From Artemisia argyi (lineage: Eukaryota > Streptophyta > Magnoliopsida > Asterales > Asteraceae): 64,000 nucleotides of DNA. Below, in pieces: positions 35,957 to 47,145 of the stretch. A program made the translations under genes and the position numbers. How positions within the stretch are numbered: the stretch's first letter is position 1; each line of letters starts with the position of its first letter. Below the pieces are notes generated by a model, which saw only the letters and a program-made list of their open reading frames with translations, was not told the DNA's origin and did no database searches. The DNA is taken from NCBI GenBank assembly GCA_030686995.1, contig CM060697.1, positions 42,255,015 through 42,319,014 on the forward strand, written 5' to 3'.

Positions 35957-36353
35957 ATTGGTTTTATTGGTGGAAGAGTAACGCTCCGGCGTGACGGTTG
36001 ATGGGCGGAGAGAGAGACAAGTGATTGGATTTTGAAATTTAATTCTACTTTTTTTCTTCTCCCTCTCTTGTGGTTGATACTTTGAGTTTTTGGGTTTTAG
36101 ACCTCTTTTTTAATTTTTATTTCAATTCTTCAACCAATTAAACCTAATTTTTATTTTTTATGATGTTACTAGCAGGGTATAAAAATTTTCGATGGAATTA
36201 ACAAAAATGTCACGGGAAGTCATTCCGACATCTAAATTTGCTTCGAGAACGAAATACTAAAAGATTTGGTAAACTACACTTTCCACCCTAGCATATATTT
36301 ACAATCTTAGTCCCTAAAGGTGCAATAGGGTTCACACAAGGTCCAAAACACTT

Positions 36354-36700
36354 TCCTATATAAACCTCATTATACCCCCACTTAGGGTTTGACGCCCTTT
36401 CTCTCTCAAACCAGCTGCACCATATTTCTTCTTTTTCTTCAATCGTTTTTCCGGCCAAACAAACACCACCACCGGCCACTTAAACTCACCGCCACCACCA
36501 CCACACTTCTTACAACCTCCCCATCATTTTGACATACATCACGCGCCAAGAAACACCTCCCAACACCACGATTAACACCACCACAGCTCGAGTTCATCAC
36601 CAAAACCATCTCTCTCTCGTTTTATTAATACCGGCGGTCGAAGGTAGAAAAACCCACCACCCTTTTTGTCATTCTAGCGATAGTGGGGGATAAGTACATG
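36354..36700 (+). promoter_or_regulatory. Orphan promoter and 5' UTR-like region
   Basis: CTATATAAACC at 36355-36365, then CTTAGGGTTTGACG (telo-box) and a CT/CCACC-rich stretch typical of plant 5' UTRs. No ORF longer than ~60 codons follows on the plus strand, so the transcript, if any, is non-coding or its gene has been lost. Confidence 0.3.
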
Positions 36701-36909
36701 AATTTTCAAGAGTTTTTGATTAAATAAAGATTAAAACTGATAAATATGAATCTAAATAATTGTTTTGTATCATTTTATTTCTTTTTGTTGTTGTCGTTGT
36801 TATTGAGTCGTGAAAACAAGGGATGTCGTGAGCTTGAGCTCACAGCCTTGTGTATCGAGTCGAGTTTTATTGAGTCGAGTCTTGGTCATAGATTCGTGTC
36901 TAGGTTAAG

Positions 36910-37203
36910 ATGGAGGGTTGTATATTGTGTTTAAATGATTGTAATATTGGGTGTAGAGGTGTTTTTAATGCTATTAATGTAGAATGATTGTTGTACATTG
37001 TGTTTAAATGATTGTAATATTGGGTATAGGGGTGTTTTTAATGCTATTAATGTAGAATGAGGGTTGTACATTGTGTTTAAATGTTGTAATATTGGGTGTA
37101 GGGTGTTTTTAATGCTATTATTGTATAATGAGGGTTGTACATTGTGTTTAAATGATTGTAATATTGGGTGTAGGGGTGTTTTTAATGCTATTAATGTAGA
37201 ATT
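36910..37203. repeat. 73-bp minisatellite, about four copies
   Basis: Units start at 36935, 37008, 37081 (71 bp) and 37152 (52 bp before divergence), each ATGATTGTAATATTGGGT...GTGTTTTTAATGC...; the preceding 25 bp are also part of a unit. Copies are nearly identical, so the array is recent. Confidence 0.85.
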
Positions 37204-37639
37204 CTAAAGAAAGTGGTCTGAATTTCGATTCATGCTAGTTTTTGTTGAACACAATGTTTTGGTTGTTGTAATTATGAAAATTGTTTGCTTTAAAGTGTTG
37301 TAAACCATGCATTATTTTTTTGTACATCTAAATTTTTTGAAGAGAGAGCTCTTCCTCTATTATAAGTAGTATAAATATATCCATTGATTGGTTACTTTTC
37401 CCCGTTTGAATATACACAATTTTTAGTCAAATTGTTTAAAGTACTTTGTATATATTTACAAAATATATTAAAAGAATCTAATATCATTTCATAAATGATG
37501 ATTTGCACGTGTGAAGTTTTGATTTGCACACTTTTATGTACAATTAGTTAAAGTAGAATATATACACAGTACAACAGTTTAACGTATAGATTAGAGTGTC
37601 CTAACCAAAAAGTTGAGTGTGTAAGTTATTTCCTTTCAC

Positions 37640-37760
37640 AAATGTAACAAATTTGGACACCTATTTTCAAAGTGCAAAACTGCAACCATGGGCACTGTCT
37701 ATGTGAAGTCGAGAAAGAGAGATTATTTCGGTTTGCAAAAAACAACTGAACATCACCCCG
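37640..37760 (+). pseudogene. Possible zinc-knuckle relic of a retroelement gag
   Basis: Open stretch encoding KCNKFGHLFSKCK, close to the CCHC knuckle consensus (first Cys replaced), with no other retroelement domain next to it. Weak evidence. Confidence 0.2.
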
Positions 37761-38593
37761 ATATGCTTATATTTAAGAAGAGTCGGTTCTGGTCAAGATT
37801 GCCCATCAAACTATACTTTTATGAATATTATTGTTCATTATTTTGAACTTGCTAACCACCTAATCCCTTATTGAATAACATGTCATACGAAGGAACTTTT
37901 AAAAACAACTAACACAACATTCCGTAAAAGTTAATACTACACAAGCTTTTCGAAACGATATTAGGGCAACTTATTATCTTAATTGTATGTGAATGTATGC
38001 TTTATAATTCAAATTAAATTATGTTACGATTATATATTAAAGAGCATAGTGTCCACCATGAGGTTTGTGACATGTGAGGTTGAAAATACGACAACCCTTT
38101 ATTGTGGAGCATGAAATTGGACAACTGATTGATCCACTAAGCATAAGTCAAAGACAACACAAAACCCTGCATTTCTAGATGGGAAAATATGAATGAAAAC
38201 AAACGAGATGAGTTATAATTTACTCCGTATCTTCTTTTCACTCTATACTGCCATGTATAAATATAAATACTCGAAATCAGGGGCGGAGCCATCATAGAAG
38301 TAGTGGGGGGCGATGCCCCCAACCGAGTTATTGTGGATACCCAAATATATAGGTAAAAGAATTAGAAATGATCGGAAAAAAGTCTAGTGCCCTCACCCAT
38401 AAAATCAAAGTGCCCTCGTCGTTCTCAGCTTATTAACAATCGAAGAGTGGTCTGATGAAAAAAAGTTGTTTTTCCAATTACTCTTTCGATCGGAAAATAT
38501 GGAGAAGGTACTTGATGCAATGATGGGTAGCTGTCAAAGTAGTGGATAAGTGATTTTTGGATAGTGGGGAGTGAGCCCCATAGTGGTAAATAT

Positions 38594-39040
38594 CAAGGTT
38601 GTCAGGATCGCGATCCTGATCGTAGGATCGTACGATCCTACGATCCTACATATAAAAAACGAGCAGGATCGTAGTAGGATCTTATTTCTATCAGGATCGG
38701 TATAGGATCGTAGGATCGTAAACGATTCGATCCTACTACAAGCCCATGTTTTTATCTCGAGGGGAGCAAGATCGTTGTAGGATCGTAGGATCGCACACAG
38801 GATCGTAGGATCGTGAACGATCCGATCCTACTAGAAGCTCATGTTTCTTATTGTTTTTTCTTTTATCATTCATTTAAATTCATTTATCATATAAAATATT
38901 CTATAAAAGTATAAAACTACAACTCTTATACAATAATATATACATTTTCATAGGATCTTACGATCCCGATCCGATCCTACGATCCCGATCTTGCGAAGCC
39001 AAAAACGATCCTAGGTAGGATCCCGATCCTGACAACCTTG
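38594..39040. mobile_element. hAT-type MITE rich in GGATCGTAGGATC repeats, 447 bp
   Basis: Terminal inverted repeats CAAGGTTGTCAGGATCG and CGATCCTGACAACCTTG with an 8-bp target duplication GTAAATAT at 38586-38593 and 39041-39048. The arms consist of many GGATCGTAGGATC-like palindromes, so the single strand can fold extensively. A diverged, copia-interrupted copy is at 17611-24815. Confidence 0.9.
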
Positions 39041-39809
39041 GTAAATATAATACTTATAATATACTCTGTATACGTAATAATATGTTGCTCTTTTTCATTT
39101 TATTGATTTGCATTGATAATTTGACATTGGGTGGGTAATAAAGATATATTTGGTGGGTAATAATAACATGGGATTTGGGAAATTTGGGTTCGACGTTTTG
39201 GTGATCAGTGCCATCCTAGAATCTTAAAATTGTACGAGTATATAAAGTGTAAGTGACATATGCAGTATTGTATTTTTAAGAATGCTTTTGTTAACTACAC
39301 AAATAACATAATATTAATTCGTTCGCACTAAAGATTTTCTCAAATACTTTCTACATTATAATTATGATATAATAGTTCACATTTCTTTTATTTAAAATGT
39401 TAATAAAACAACAAGCGCTTTATACAATGTTTACGGCATTTGGTGTGCTAGATTTTTCGTTAATTTTGGTATGTGATCAATGGATATATCTTTTATATAA
39501 TACAACAAAATCCTTATTGGGAGTTTTTCATTTCAAAAAAATGCATTCATACCTTATTTAGTAATAATTTTATTTAAAAAAAATATTATTTTCTTATTAG
39601 TTATTTTATATTTATCCATAACACAAGTAGAAGATAAATACAAAAAATATAGATAAGATGCAATTAATAATAAGATTAAAATTTTTAAATAATTATCTTT
39701 AATAATAAAAAAAAAACCTATAATTAAACATACTAAATCAAACAAAACAAAGATTAAATTATTTGTTTTTTAATAAATAAAAATATATGATTAAAAAATT
39801 TTTAAAAAA

Positions 39810-39839
39810 AACTCGCGCGTGCGCGGGCATTATAACTAG
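39810..39839 (+). other. Helitron-like 3' terminus
   Basis: GC-rich hairpin CTCGCGCGTGCGCGGG followed by CATTATAA and CTAG then T. This is the classical Helitron end (hairpin, short spacer, CTRR, inserted before T). A matching 5' end was not found, so the size of the element is unknown. Confidence 0.45.
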
Positions 39840-40093
39840 TGTATATATATAATTAATATATTTTACAACCTAAGTGAGTTTATTTGTATATAAACTAGTT
39901 GAAATCCTCATTCAAATTTTATTTTATCGACACCTAAACTTAAAATTAGTTTTATTTGCATCGTAACATATCACTTTTGTTGCATTTATATTAAACCCGA
40001 CCCGACCCGATTTGTTAAAAACAAATTCTAAAAATGACAGATCGAAATTATGCTCGATGCCCCCCGTAATGACAATTCCTGGCTCCGCCACTG

Positions 40094-40557
40094 CTCGAAA
40101 TGCATACTAACTAACTTTTGCGCCAAAGTTTGTAACCGATTCTTGTATCAAAATGACAAAGTAGTTTGCAAGATTCTTGTAAAATAATGTTAGAAATTGT
40201 TGTACTTGATGATGGATAACAAGTTTAGCATATTTTGTGCCCCTTGTCCACCATTATCACATCCATGGCCAGCCACCTCTTAAATTGAGGGCGATAATTC
40301 TTTACACGACACGAAGCACGACTTGATACCAGTACGAAAATGAATAGGTTAGGTTTGAGGTTAGAAAAGTTTGGGTTGAAAATAAGTAGACACCACTTGT
40401 CTCTTTAATAAATAGTTAGGTTTAAGTTGAGATTCTCAACCTGATTCTAACTTGTTAACATATTTAAATATGCTATTGTAGGAGTATATAACATTCATTG
40501 AAGTGGAATGGAGCCAACGCTATTCCAAAGCCTCTAGATACTTGACGTTAGTAAACC
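40094..40557. other. Intergenic between hAT element and LINE
   Basis: No ORF or repeat recognised. Bases 40547-40581 are the LINE insertion site, copied again at 40582. Confidence 0.5.
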
Positions 40558-40620
40558 AACATGAACATGTCTTTTCTCTAGGTTAGTAAACCAACATGAA
40601 CATGTCTTTTGTCTCTCCCA

Positions 40621-42132
40621 ATGAGTGGCGGCCATCCCCAAAATCAAAAATTCAAAAACCTACAAGATGTCACTGCTACGATCTACATCACAAACTTCCC
40701 ACCTCACCTAGAATCAAAGGATCTGTGGAAACAATGCAGCAATCATGGAACCGTGGCTGATGTATACATCGCGAGGAAACTATCTAAGGTTGGTAGAAGG
40801 TTTGCGTTCGTTAGGTTCTTAAAAATTAGCAACAATGAATCACTTATCAAAGATCTCAATAAGATCTGGATTGGACCCTACCATCTTTTCGCTGCTAAGG
40901 CCAGATTCGAACAGAGTCCTAACATCTCCCATAAACAAAACACTAAACCCCCTTCCCACAAAAAACCTATTCCCTCCCAGAAACAAGCAAACCCTAATAT
41001 GTCTTACGCCAACGTTCTTAATGGAACCGAATCTAATCAACCATCGACTCAAAATAAAACCATTCTCAAATCCGTTACCCTAGAGGAATCTGATTTAATC
41101 GACACCTCGGATGTTAAGAACGCGATCCTTGCAAAGGTAAGAGATTTTCACCTCATTGATAACATCAATATTGCGTTGAATAAGGAGGGGTTTTATAACT
41201 TTCAATGTAAGTATATTGGAGGTCTATGGTTATGGATTGAATTTGATTCACATGAGGCTTGTCTCAATTTGCAAAACAATAAAGAAATATCCTGGTATTT
41301 TTCTCAAGTGAAGCTCATCCATCAACACTTTGTTATTGATGAATGTGTCGTGTGGATAGAAATTAGCGGCCTCCCTCTCAAAGCTTGGAGCCCCAAAGCA
41401 TTCAAGAAGGTAGCTAATATTTGGGGGTCTCCTCTTCTTGTTGATGAAGATCCCAATGAAACAGTATCTATCGAAAAAGTGTGCATCAAAACTAAGATTC
41501 TTGGCCATATCAAAGACACGTGTAAAGTGACTGTCTTAGGAAAATCCTTCAATGTTTCTGTCAATGAATTTGCGGACTGGAATCCTGAAATCAAAGACTC
41601 AGTTTCAATTTCTAGTATAAACTCAGACAAGGTCCAACCCGTGAATCAGGAGGATGGTTTAAGTGAATATGGATTTACTGATATGGAAGACGGTGAAATC
41701 CCAAACCTTAGTGCCAATGAAGAAGTCGATCGTGTTAAAAATACTCAATGGGATGAGGATAACGACTTTGGGAACTCCAAACCTGAACAAAAAGAAACCT
41801 CTTCTAAGGATAATCTTGAGACCCCAGTAGAGGATTCAAAAACGTTTTGCAAGCCTCCCGGTTTTGAAGCCTTTAACAGCAACAGTAATAACTCCTGTAC
41901 CAGAAAATCATTTGCTCATCACAAACAATCTTCACACTGCTCTTTTGCTCCGGTCAAATCCTCTCGTATTATCAACTCTCACACAAATCCTCTTAGCAAA
42001 CATGGATCAATGATTGAAGTGCTTGTATCCCAAATTGAAATGGGTAAAGTTTTGGGGTACGATATGGAAGGCAGTAAGAATGATCTCAAGAATTTCATCG
42101 ATGGTCTTGGTGTTAACCAAGGTCATAAATGA
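40621..42132 (+). CDS. LINE ORF1 protein (RRM-containing nucleic-acid-binding protein)
   Basis: Intact ORF, 503 aa from the ATG at 40621 (MSGGHPQNQKFKNLQD); an upstream in-frame start would be TTG and a stop lies at 40597. RRM at residues about 15-95: RNP2-like IYITNF and RNP1-like RRFAFVRF. A second conserved region (WLWIEFDSHEACLNLQNN to WVEISGLPLKAW) resembles the DUF4283/ORF1 fold of plant L1 elements. The C-terminal part is acidic and Ser-rich. No CCHC knuckle. The stop TGA overlaps the ORF2 start as ATGA. Acts as the RNA chaperone of the LINE ribonucleoprotein. Confidence 0.85.
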   Translation: MSGGHPQNQKFKNLQDVTATIYITNFPPHLESKDLWKQCSNHGTVADVYIARKLSKVGRRFAFVRFLKISNNESLIKDLNKIWIGPYHLFAAKARFEQSPNISHKQNTKPPSHKKPIPSQKQANPNMSYANVLNGTESNQPSTQNKTILKSVTLEESDLIDTSDVKNAILAKVRDFHLIDNINIALNKEGFYNFQCKYIGGLWLWIEFDSHEACLNLQNNKEISWYFSQVKLIHQHFVIDECVVWIEISGLPLKAWSPKAFKKVANIWGSPLLVDEDPNETVSIEKVCIKTKILGHIKDTCKVTVLGKSFNVSVNEFADWNPEIKDSVSISSINSDKVQPVNQEDGLSEYGFTDMEDGEIPNLSANEEVDRVKNTQWDEDNDFGNSKPEQKETSSKDNLETPVEDSKTFCKPPGFEAFNSNSNNSCTRKSFAHHKQSSHCSFAPVKSSRIINSHTNPLSKHGSMIEVLVSQIEMGKVLGYDMEGSKNDLKNFIDGLGVNQGHK

Positions 42133-45100
42133 ATGTGCTTTCTTTTAACTCTTGTGGTCTAGGAGCGAATAAATGTAAATCCATTGCCAAACTTTGCATT
42201 AAACATAAAATCTCATTTCTCGGTATTCAAGAAATGCATATCTCCAAGTTAAACCCTTTTAAGGTTAAAAGCATTTGGGGTAACTCTCAGTTTGAATTTG
42301 CGGAATGTCCGTTTATTGGCAGATCTGGAGGTCTTGTTTCCGTGTGGGATTCGAATGCCTTTTCAAAGAATAAAGTGTTCCAATTTGATAATTTCATTGT
42401 TGTCGAAGGTACCTGGATTGCTTCCCATATCCACTGCTTCATGATTAACGTCTATGCCCCCCAAGATGTCAACAAAAAAGCCATTCTTTGGAACGAGATA
42501 CATGATTTCATGTCTACTAATAAGGGTATGCACCTTATCTTTGGTGACTTTAACGAGGTCAGATTCCCTTCTGAGAGAATTGGTATGTCGTTTAATAACT
42601 CCTCTGCTAATTCCTTCAATAATTTTATTCGGGATGCTAACCTTTGGGACATTCCCCTTGGTGGTCATTTATTCACGCGCCTTAATAAACGTGGTGATAA
42701 ATTAAGTAAGCTTGATCGTTTTTTAGCTTCAGACACTTTTGTCCCTTGTCTTCAGAATGTTTCTGGTCTCATTTTAGATTGTCACATTTATGATCATAGG
42801 CCTATTCTCCTTGAGCCTATAACTACTGATTTTGGGCCTACTCCATTTAAGTTTTATAACTCATGGCTTTTGGATAAGAATCTTCACTCCTGTGTTAATG
42901 AATTTTAGACCAGTTACAATTCTTGTAACATCGTGAACCCCATTATTAACTTTAAGAATAAGATGAAGGTCCTTAAAATTGTCATTAAAGATTGGTCCGC
43001 AAATCGTAGACACGCTCTTAACCACGAGAAGGAGGATATTATCAGAAAGATTAAAAGCTTTGACGCTTCCATCAGCTCCAACTCTTCTGACTTTGTAGCA
43101 GATTATCAACGTTCTTCTTGGATTGATAGGCTTTGGCAAATAGAGGTTAACGAGTCCCTTGATTCCAATCAAAAAGCCAAAGTCAAATGGTGTGCAGAGG
43201 CGGATGAGAACTCAAAGTTCTTTCATGCTATTGTCAATCAAAGACGCAGATACCTTGCTATTCAGGGGGAATTAAAGTTGATGGTCATTGGATTGTGGAT
43301 CCCCCTGGGATTAAAGATGCTTTTATTTCCTTTTTTGAAAAGAAGTTTAAGCATATAGAGGTGATTAAGGTAGTCAACAGAAGCCCGTTTTACAAATCCC
43401 TGACAAATGATCAATCTTCTTTCCTGGACTCCCCGATTTCGTTAACTGAGATCAAGGCTGCTATCTGGGATTGTGGTTCGGACAAGTCTCCGGGTCCAGA
43501 TGGTTTTACTTTCGCCTTCTATAAGGAGTTTTGGAACACTATTAAAGATGATGTTGTTTCATTTGTTCATCATTTTTTCGCTACTGGTTTGTTACCAAGA
43601 GGTTGCAATAACTCTTTTATTACCCTCATTCCGAAAGTTCCTAACCCCATGGTTGCTAGTGATTTTTGTCCCATTAGTCTTATTGGGGCTCAATACAAAA
43701 TCATTTCCAAAGTTTTGGCAAATCGTCTAGCTTGTGTCATTGATACGATCATAAGTCATGAGCAGTCGTCTTTTATAAAAAACCGTCAAATTCTTGATGG
43801 GCCGCTGATGGTTAACGAGGTGATCCAGTGGTGTAAACGCAAAAAATCCAAGCTTATGGTGTTCAAAATTGACTTTGAAAAAGCCTTTGATTCCATCTCT
43901 TGGGATTTTTTGATTCGGGTTTTGTAGTTCATGGGATTTAGTGATAAATGGATTAAGTGGATTTCAGGGTGTCTCTCCTCTGCTTCTACTTCGATTCTGA
44001 TTAACGGTAGCCCTTCGCGTGAATTTAGTATTCACCGTGGCCTTCGTCAAGGGGACCCCCTCTCTCCCTTTCTTTTTATCATAGCTATGGAAGGTCTTCA
44101 TGTGGCTATGGAAGATGCTATAGCTGCAAGTATATACTCTGGTTTCTGCATCAATAATTTGAGCCTCTCTCATCTCTTTTTTGCTGATGATGCCCTTTTA
44201 ATTGGTGATTGGTCGAGTAATAACATTAAATGTCTTGTTGCTATTCTTGATTGCATTCATAAAGTTTCGGGGCTGAAGATCAATTACCATAAATCCAAAC
44301 TTTTTGGAGTTGGAGTTTCTCCTAATGAGATTTCGGCTCTTGCTGCTACTACTGGATGTAGTCCTCTGGCCTCGTCGTTCAACTACTTAGGCCTTCCTGT
44401 TGATTGCAACATGTCGCGCGTTAAATGTTGGGATCCTATTATTGAAAAGTTCTCCAGCTGATTATCTAGATGGAGAGCTTCTCTATTTCCTTTGGAGGAA
44501 GAGCGACTCTTATCTCCTCAGTTCTGGGCGCGCTTGGTACTTACTTTTTCTCCCTTTTCCCGATGCCGTCTTTGGTTGACAAGAAGTTGGAATCTATCTG
44601 TGCAAAATTTTTTTGGGGCAGTACGGATAGTTCTCATAAGGTTCACTGGATTCGATGGAAGGATGTTCTTGCGTCTAAAGATAAAGGGGGTCTCGGAATT
44701 GGCAGTTTATACGCTTTAAATCAATCTCTTATTCTGAAATGGCGTTGGAGATTTCTTACTAATCCTCATGCGCTTTGGGCTCGTTTGATTACTGCTATTT
44801 ATGGTCACAACAAAGAACCTAATTCCTTTTTCAACCACATTAAGACTAAAGGTGTTTGGTCTCGTATTGTTGGATCTATAAATCATTTGCATGAGAAGAA
44901 TTATATCCGTCTCCCTTCTATGAAGCGTCAAGTTAATAATGGTGCAACTACTTCTTTTTGGTATGACTCTTGGGCTGATTCTTCTCCATTAAAATCTTTG
45001 TTTCCTCGGCTCTTTCATTTAGCTGCTAACAAAGATAGCTCAGTTCGTGAGAATTGGCAAAACGGTTGGAATCTTGCTTGGGTTCGCAACTCTTTTTCTG

Positions 45101-45738
45101 GTTACAATGCTTCGCAGCTAGTCATTCTCCAGAATTTGATCTCTTCTATCATTCTCAATGATTCAGAAGACACGTGGACTTGGTCTTTAGGTAGGAATTC
45201 ATTCACTGTCCGAAGCGCTAGATGTCTGATTGATGGGGAATTTTTGCCTGATCAAGGTCATTCTACTCGCTGGAACCAAATCATCCCGAAGAAGGTTAAT
45301 ATTTTTGTTTTGAGGGCCTCTCGCGACCGCCTTCCATCTAGATGGAACCTCAGCCATCATGGAATCGAGGTTAATTCGTTGAATTGTCCGATATGTGATG
45401 CTGGAACTGAAACTTCTTTCCATACGCTATGGGCTTGTTCTTTAGCTTCCTTAGTGTGGATTCGGGTCTTCAAGTGGGTGGATCTCTTCATCCCAACTAT
45501 TTCGTGTTTGTCTGATCTTTTCATTTGGATAGATGATAGCACTTTGCCGGGTAAGCATAAGAAGATCCTCGAAGTCATTTGCTCCGCAAGTCTTTGGTCT
45601 TTATGGTGCTTTCGTAACGAATCCGTTTTTGGTAATGAGATTCCAAAACGTAGCTTAATATTTGATAAGATCGTAGATTTTTCTTTTAGATGGTTCTCTT
45701 CAAGATGTAATTCGCATACCATTTCATGGAACAACTAG
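42129..45738 (+). pseudogene. LINE ORF2 (AP-endonuclease, reverse transcriptase, zf-RVT), broken
   Basis: Starts MNVLSFNSCGLGANK at 42129. Endonuclease motifs: FLGIQEMH, FGDFNEVR, KLDRFLAS, YDHRPILL (Ser of SDH replaced by Tyr). RT: KSPGPDGFTFAFYKEFW, FKIDFEKAFDS, GLRQGDPLSPFLF, FFADDALLIG. C-terminal zinc-binding domain: CPICDAGTETSFHTLWAC. Breaks: stop TAG 42906-42908; frameshift near 43270 in a G run; stop TAG 43925-43927; stop TGA 44459-44461 and frameshift near 44490. Ends 45736-45738, then a ~75-bp 3' UTR and A run. FADD replaces the usual YADD, which many plant L1 copies also show. Confidence 0.92.
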
Positions 45739-45843
45739 ATTCAAAACCCTTTAGTGGTTTACTCTCTGTAATTTTCTAGCGCCTTGCTAGTTTTAATAAA
45801 AATTTGCCGTTCAAAAAAAAACATGAACATGTCTTTTCTCTAG

Positions 45844-46454
45844 CTACAATTTGATCCTAGCTCCATCCCTAGGTCCATGAGTCAAGGAGGCACTAAACCG
45901 TATAAAAATAAGTACATAATTGATACAAAAAGAACCATACAATTACCTTTACACTTTTATCAGAAACCAAATGCGTACACGAAACCATTAAATCTGTAAA
46001 TGACATCAGATGGATACGGTTTTCCTGAATCATAAGTTGTGGGATGATCAGCACATGCTTGTGTTTTTATCTAAAACGAGTCAAATACAAATATTAGCTA
46101 AAAAGTAAATAGCCAAACGGGTTTAAGAGCACCGAAGGTCTAGTTTCTACGCACACGAAATATAAAGAGGTACAAACAGAGTTTTAGCTTTATGAATTCT
46201 GACTTTTGTCCCATTAATATACCCGACATCAATATTCTTACATGAGCCACATTCATACAACAAATATCATGATCCTTCAACAAATACCACATATTTGCAA
46301 CCAAAAATAGTTTTATCCAACTACACCAAGTTACATTCTAACACCACGAACACTCTCAAATCCAATAATTTATGTTATCTATTTTGAAATCATACCATTT
46401 TCAATACAAAATGTATTAGCTCTGGTTTTTAACAATTGTTAGTAAAACTAAACC
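45844..46454. other. Short host segment between LINE and Tekay element
   Basis: Mostly AT-rich with no ORF of note, apart from a possible terminal exon on the minus strand at 45960-46070. Confidence 0.5.
45960..46070 (-). CDS. Possible terminal exon of an unknown host gene
   Basis: After an AG acceptor (TTTTAG, 46071-46076) there are 36 open codons, IKTQACADHPTTYDSGKPYP..., ending VYAFGF and stop TGA (45962-45960). The composition looks protein-like, and the LINE lies just 3' and the Tekay element 5' of it. I do not recognise the family, and no upstream exon was found between 46076 and 46454. It may be coincidence. Confidence 0.22.
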   Translation of the reverse strand: MKTQACADHPTTYDSGKPYPSDVIYRFNGFVYAFGF

Positions 46455-46948
46455 ACGTATGTAACACCCCCAAAATTTGGTATAGCGGAAGACTCAACAA
46501 GCTTTCGGGGTGTTACGGGGATTGGTATCCAACACAAGACATAAAAGAACGAGATAAAGTAAACATAAGAAAAATACAACCACGCGGGGTTTTTAATGTT
46601 TACATTTATCCCAAAATCAATCAAAGTCAGGCCCAAAAGAAATAAATATAGGTCCACAATTATTTATCAGAGTTTAGAAAATAGATCCATAACCAGGTGC
46701 CATAGCCAAGCCTCCAATCCAAGCATCCAAGGGCATCACTTAATTACCTGAGAAAATGCGCTAAAAGTCAGCTTTCGCTGGTGAGATCATAGGTTTAAAT
46801 TCATAACTAAAATCAAGTGGACATATACGCAAAACGCTTGCTAGCTAGACTAGGCCTCAATCATCCAACCAAAATAATCCAACCAAGATGATCCAACCAA
46901 ATCTAACCAACCCTATAGGTGCACGCTATAGCTCAAATCAATACCATC

Positions 46949-47145
46949 AATAGCTTACCTAGATCATGTCTAGGCCTCGCTCCATAACCAATCCAATAGC
47001 TTACCTATTTCGGGACTAAGCCTCGCTCAACAACCAATCAATAGCTTACCTAGTTCAGGACTAGGCCTCGCTCTATAACCAAATCAATAGCTCACCTAGT
47101 TCGGGACTAGGTCTCGCTCTATAACCTACCTAGTTCTATAAGCAT
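46949..47145. repeat. 48-bp tandem repeats inside 3' LTR of B
   Basis: Four to five units of AATAGCTTACCTAG...GGACTAGGCCTCGCTC, degraded at the edges. The same array is at 56738-56930. Confidence 0.8.

Larger units (their letters stand above)
38278..40093. mobile_element. hAT-type transposon, non-autonomous, 1816 bp
   Basis: Terminal inverted repeats CAGGGGCGGAGCCA (38278) and TGGCTCCGCCACTG (ending 40093), subterminal GGGGGGC/GATGCCCCC blocks, and a perfect 8-bp target duplication CTCGAAAT at 38270-38277 and 40094-40101. No transposase ORF. Contains a nested hAT MITE (38594-39040) and a Helitron-like 3' end (39810-39839). Confidence 0.9.
40582..45819 (+). mobile_element. L1-type LINE (non-LTR retrotransposon), defective
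   Basis: Bounded by a 24-bp target duplication (40558-40581 and 45820-45843) and ending in a short A run (45812-45820). Carries ORF1 with RRM and ORF2 with endonuclease, RT and zf-RVT domains. ORF2 has several stops and frameshifts. The 5' side has almost no UTR before ORF1 and begins with a second copy of 29 bases of the target, so it may be 5'-truncated with a complex junction. Confidence 0.95.

Noticed and set aside
42452..42668. Minus-strand ORFs in the LINE
   Set aside because: Antisense shadows of ORF2.
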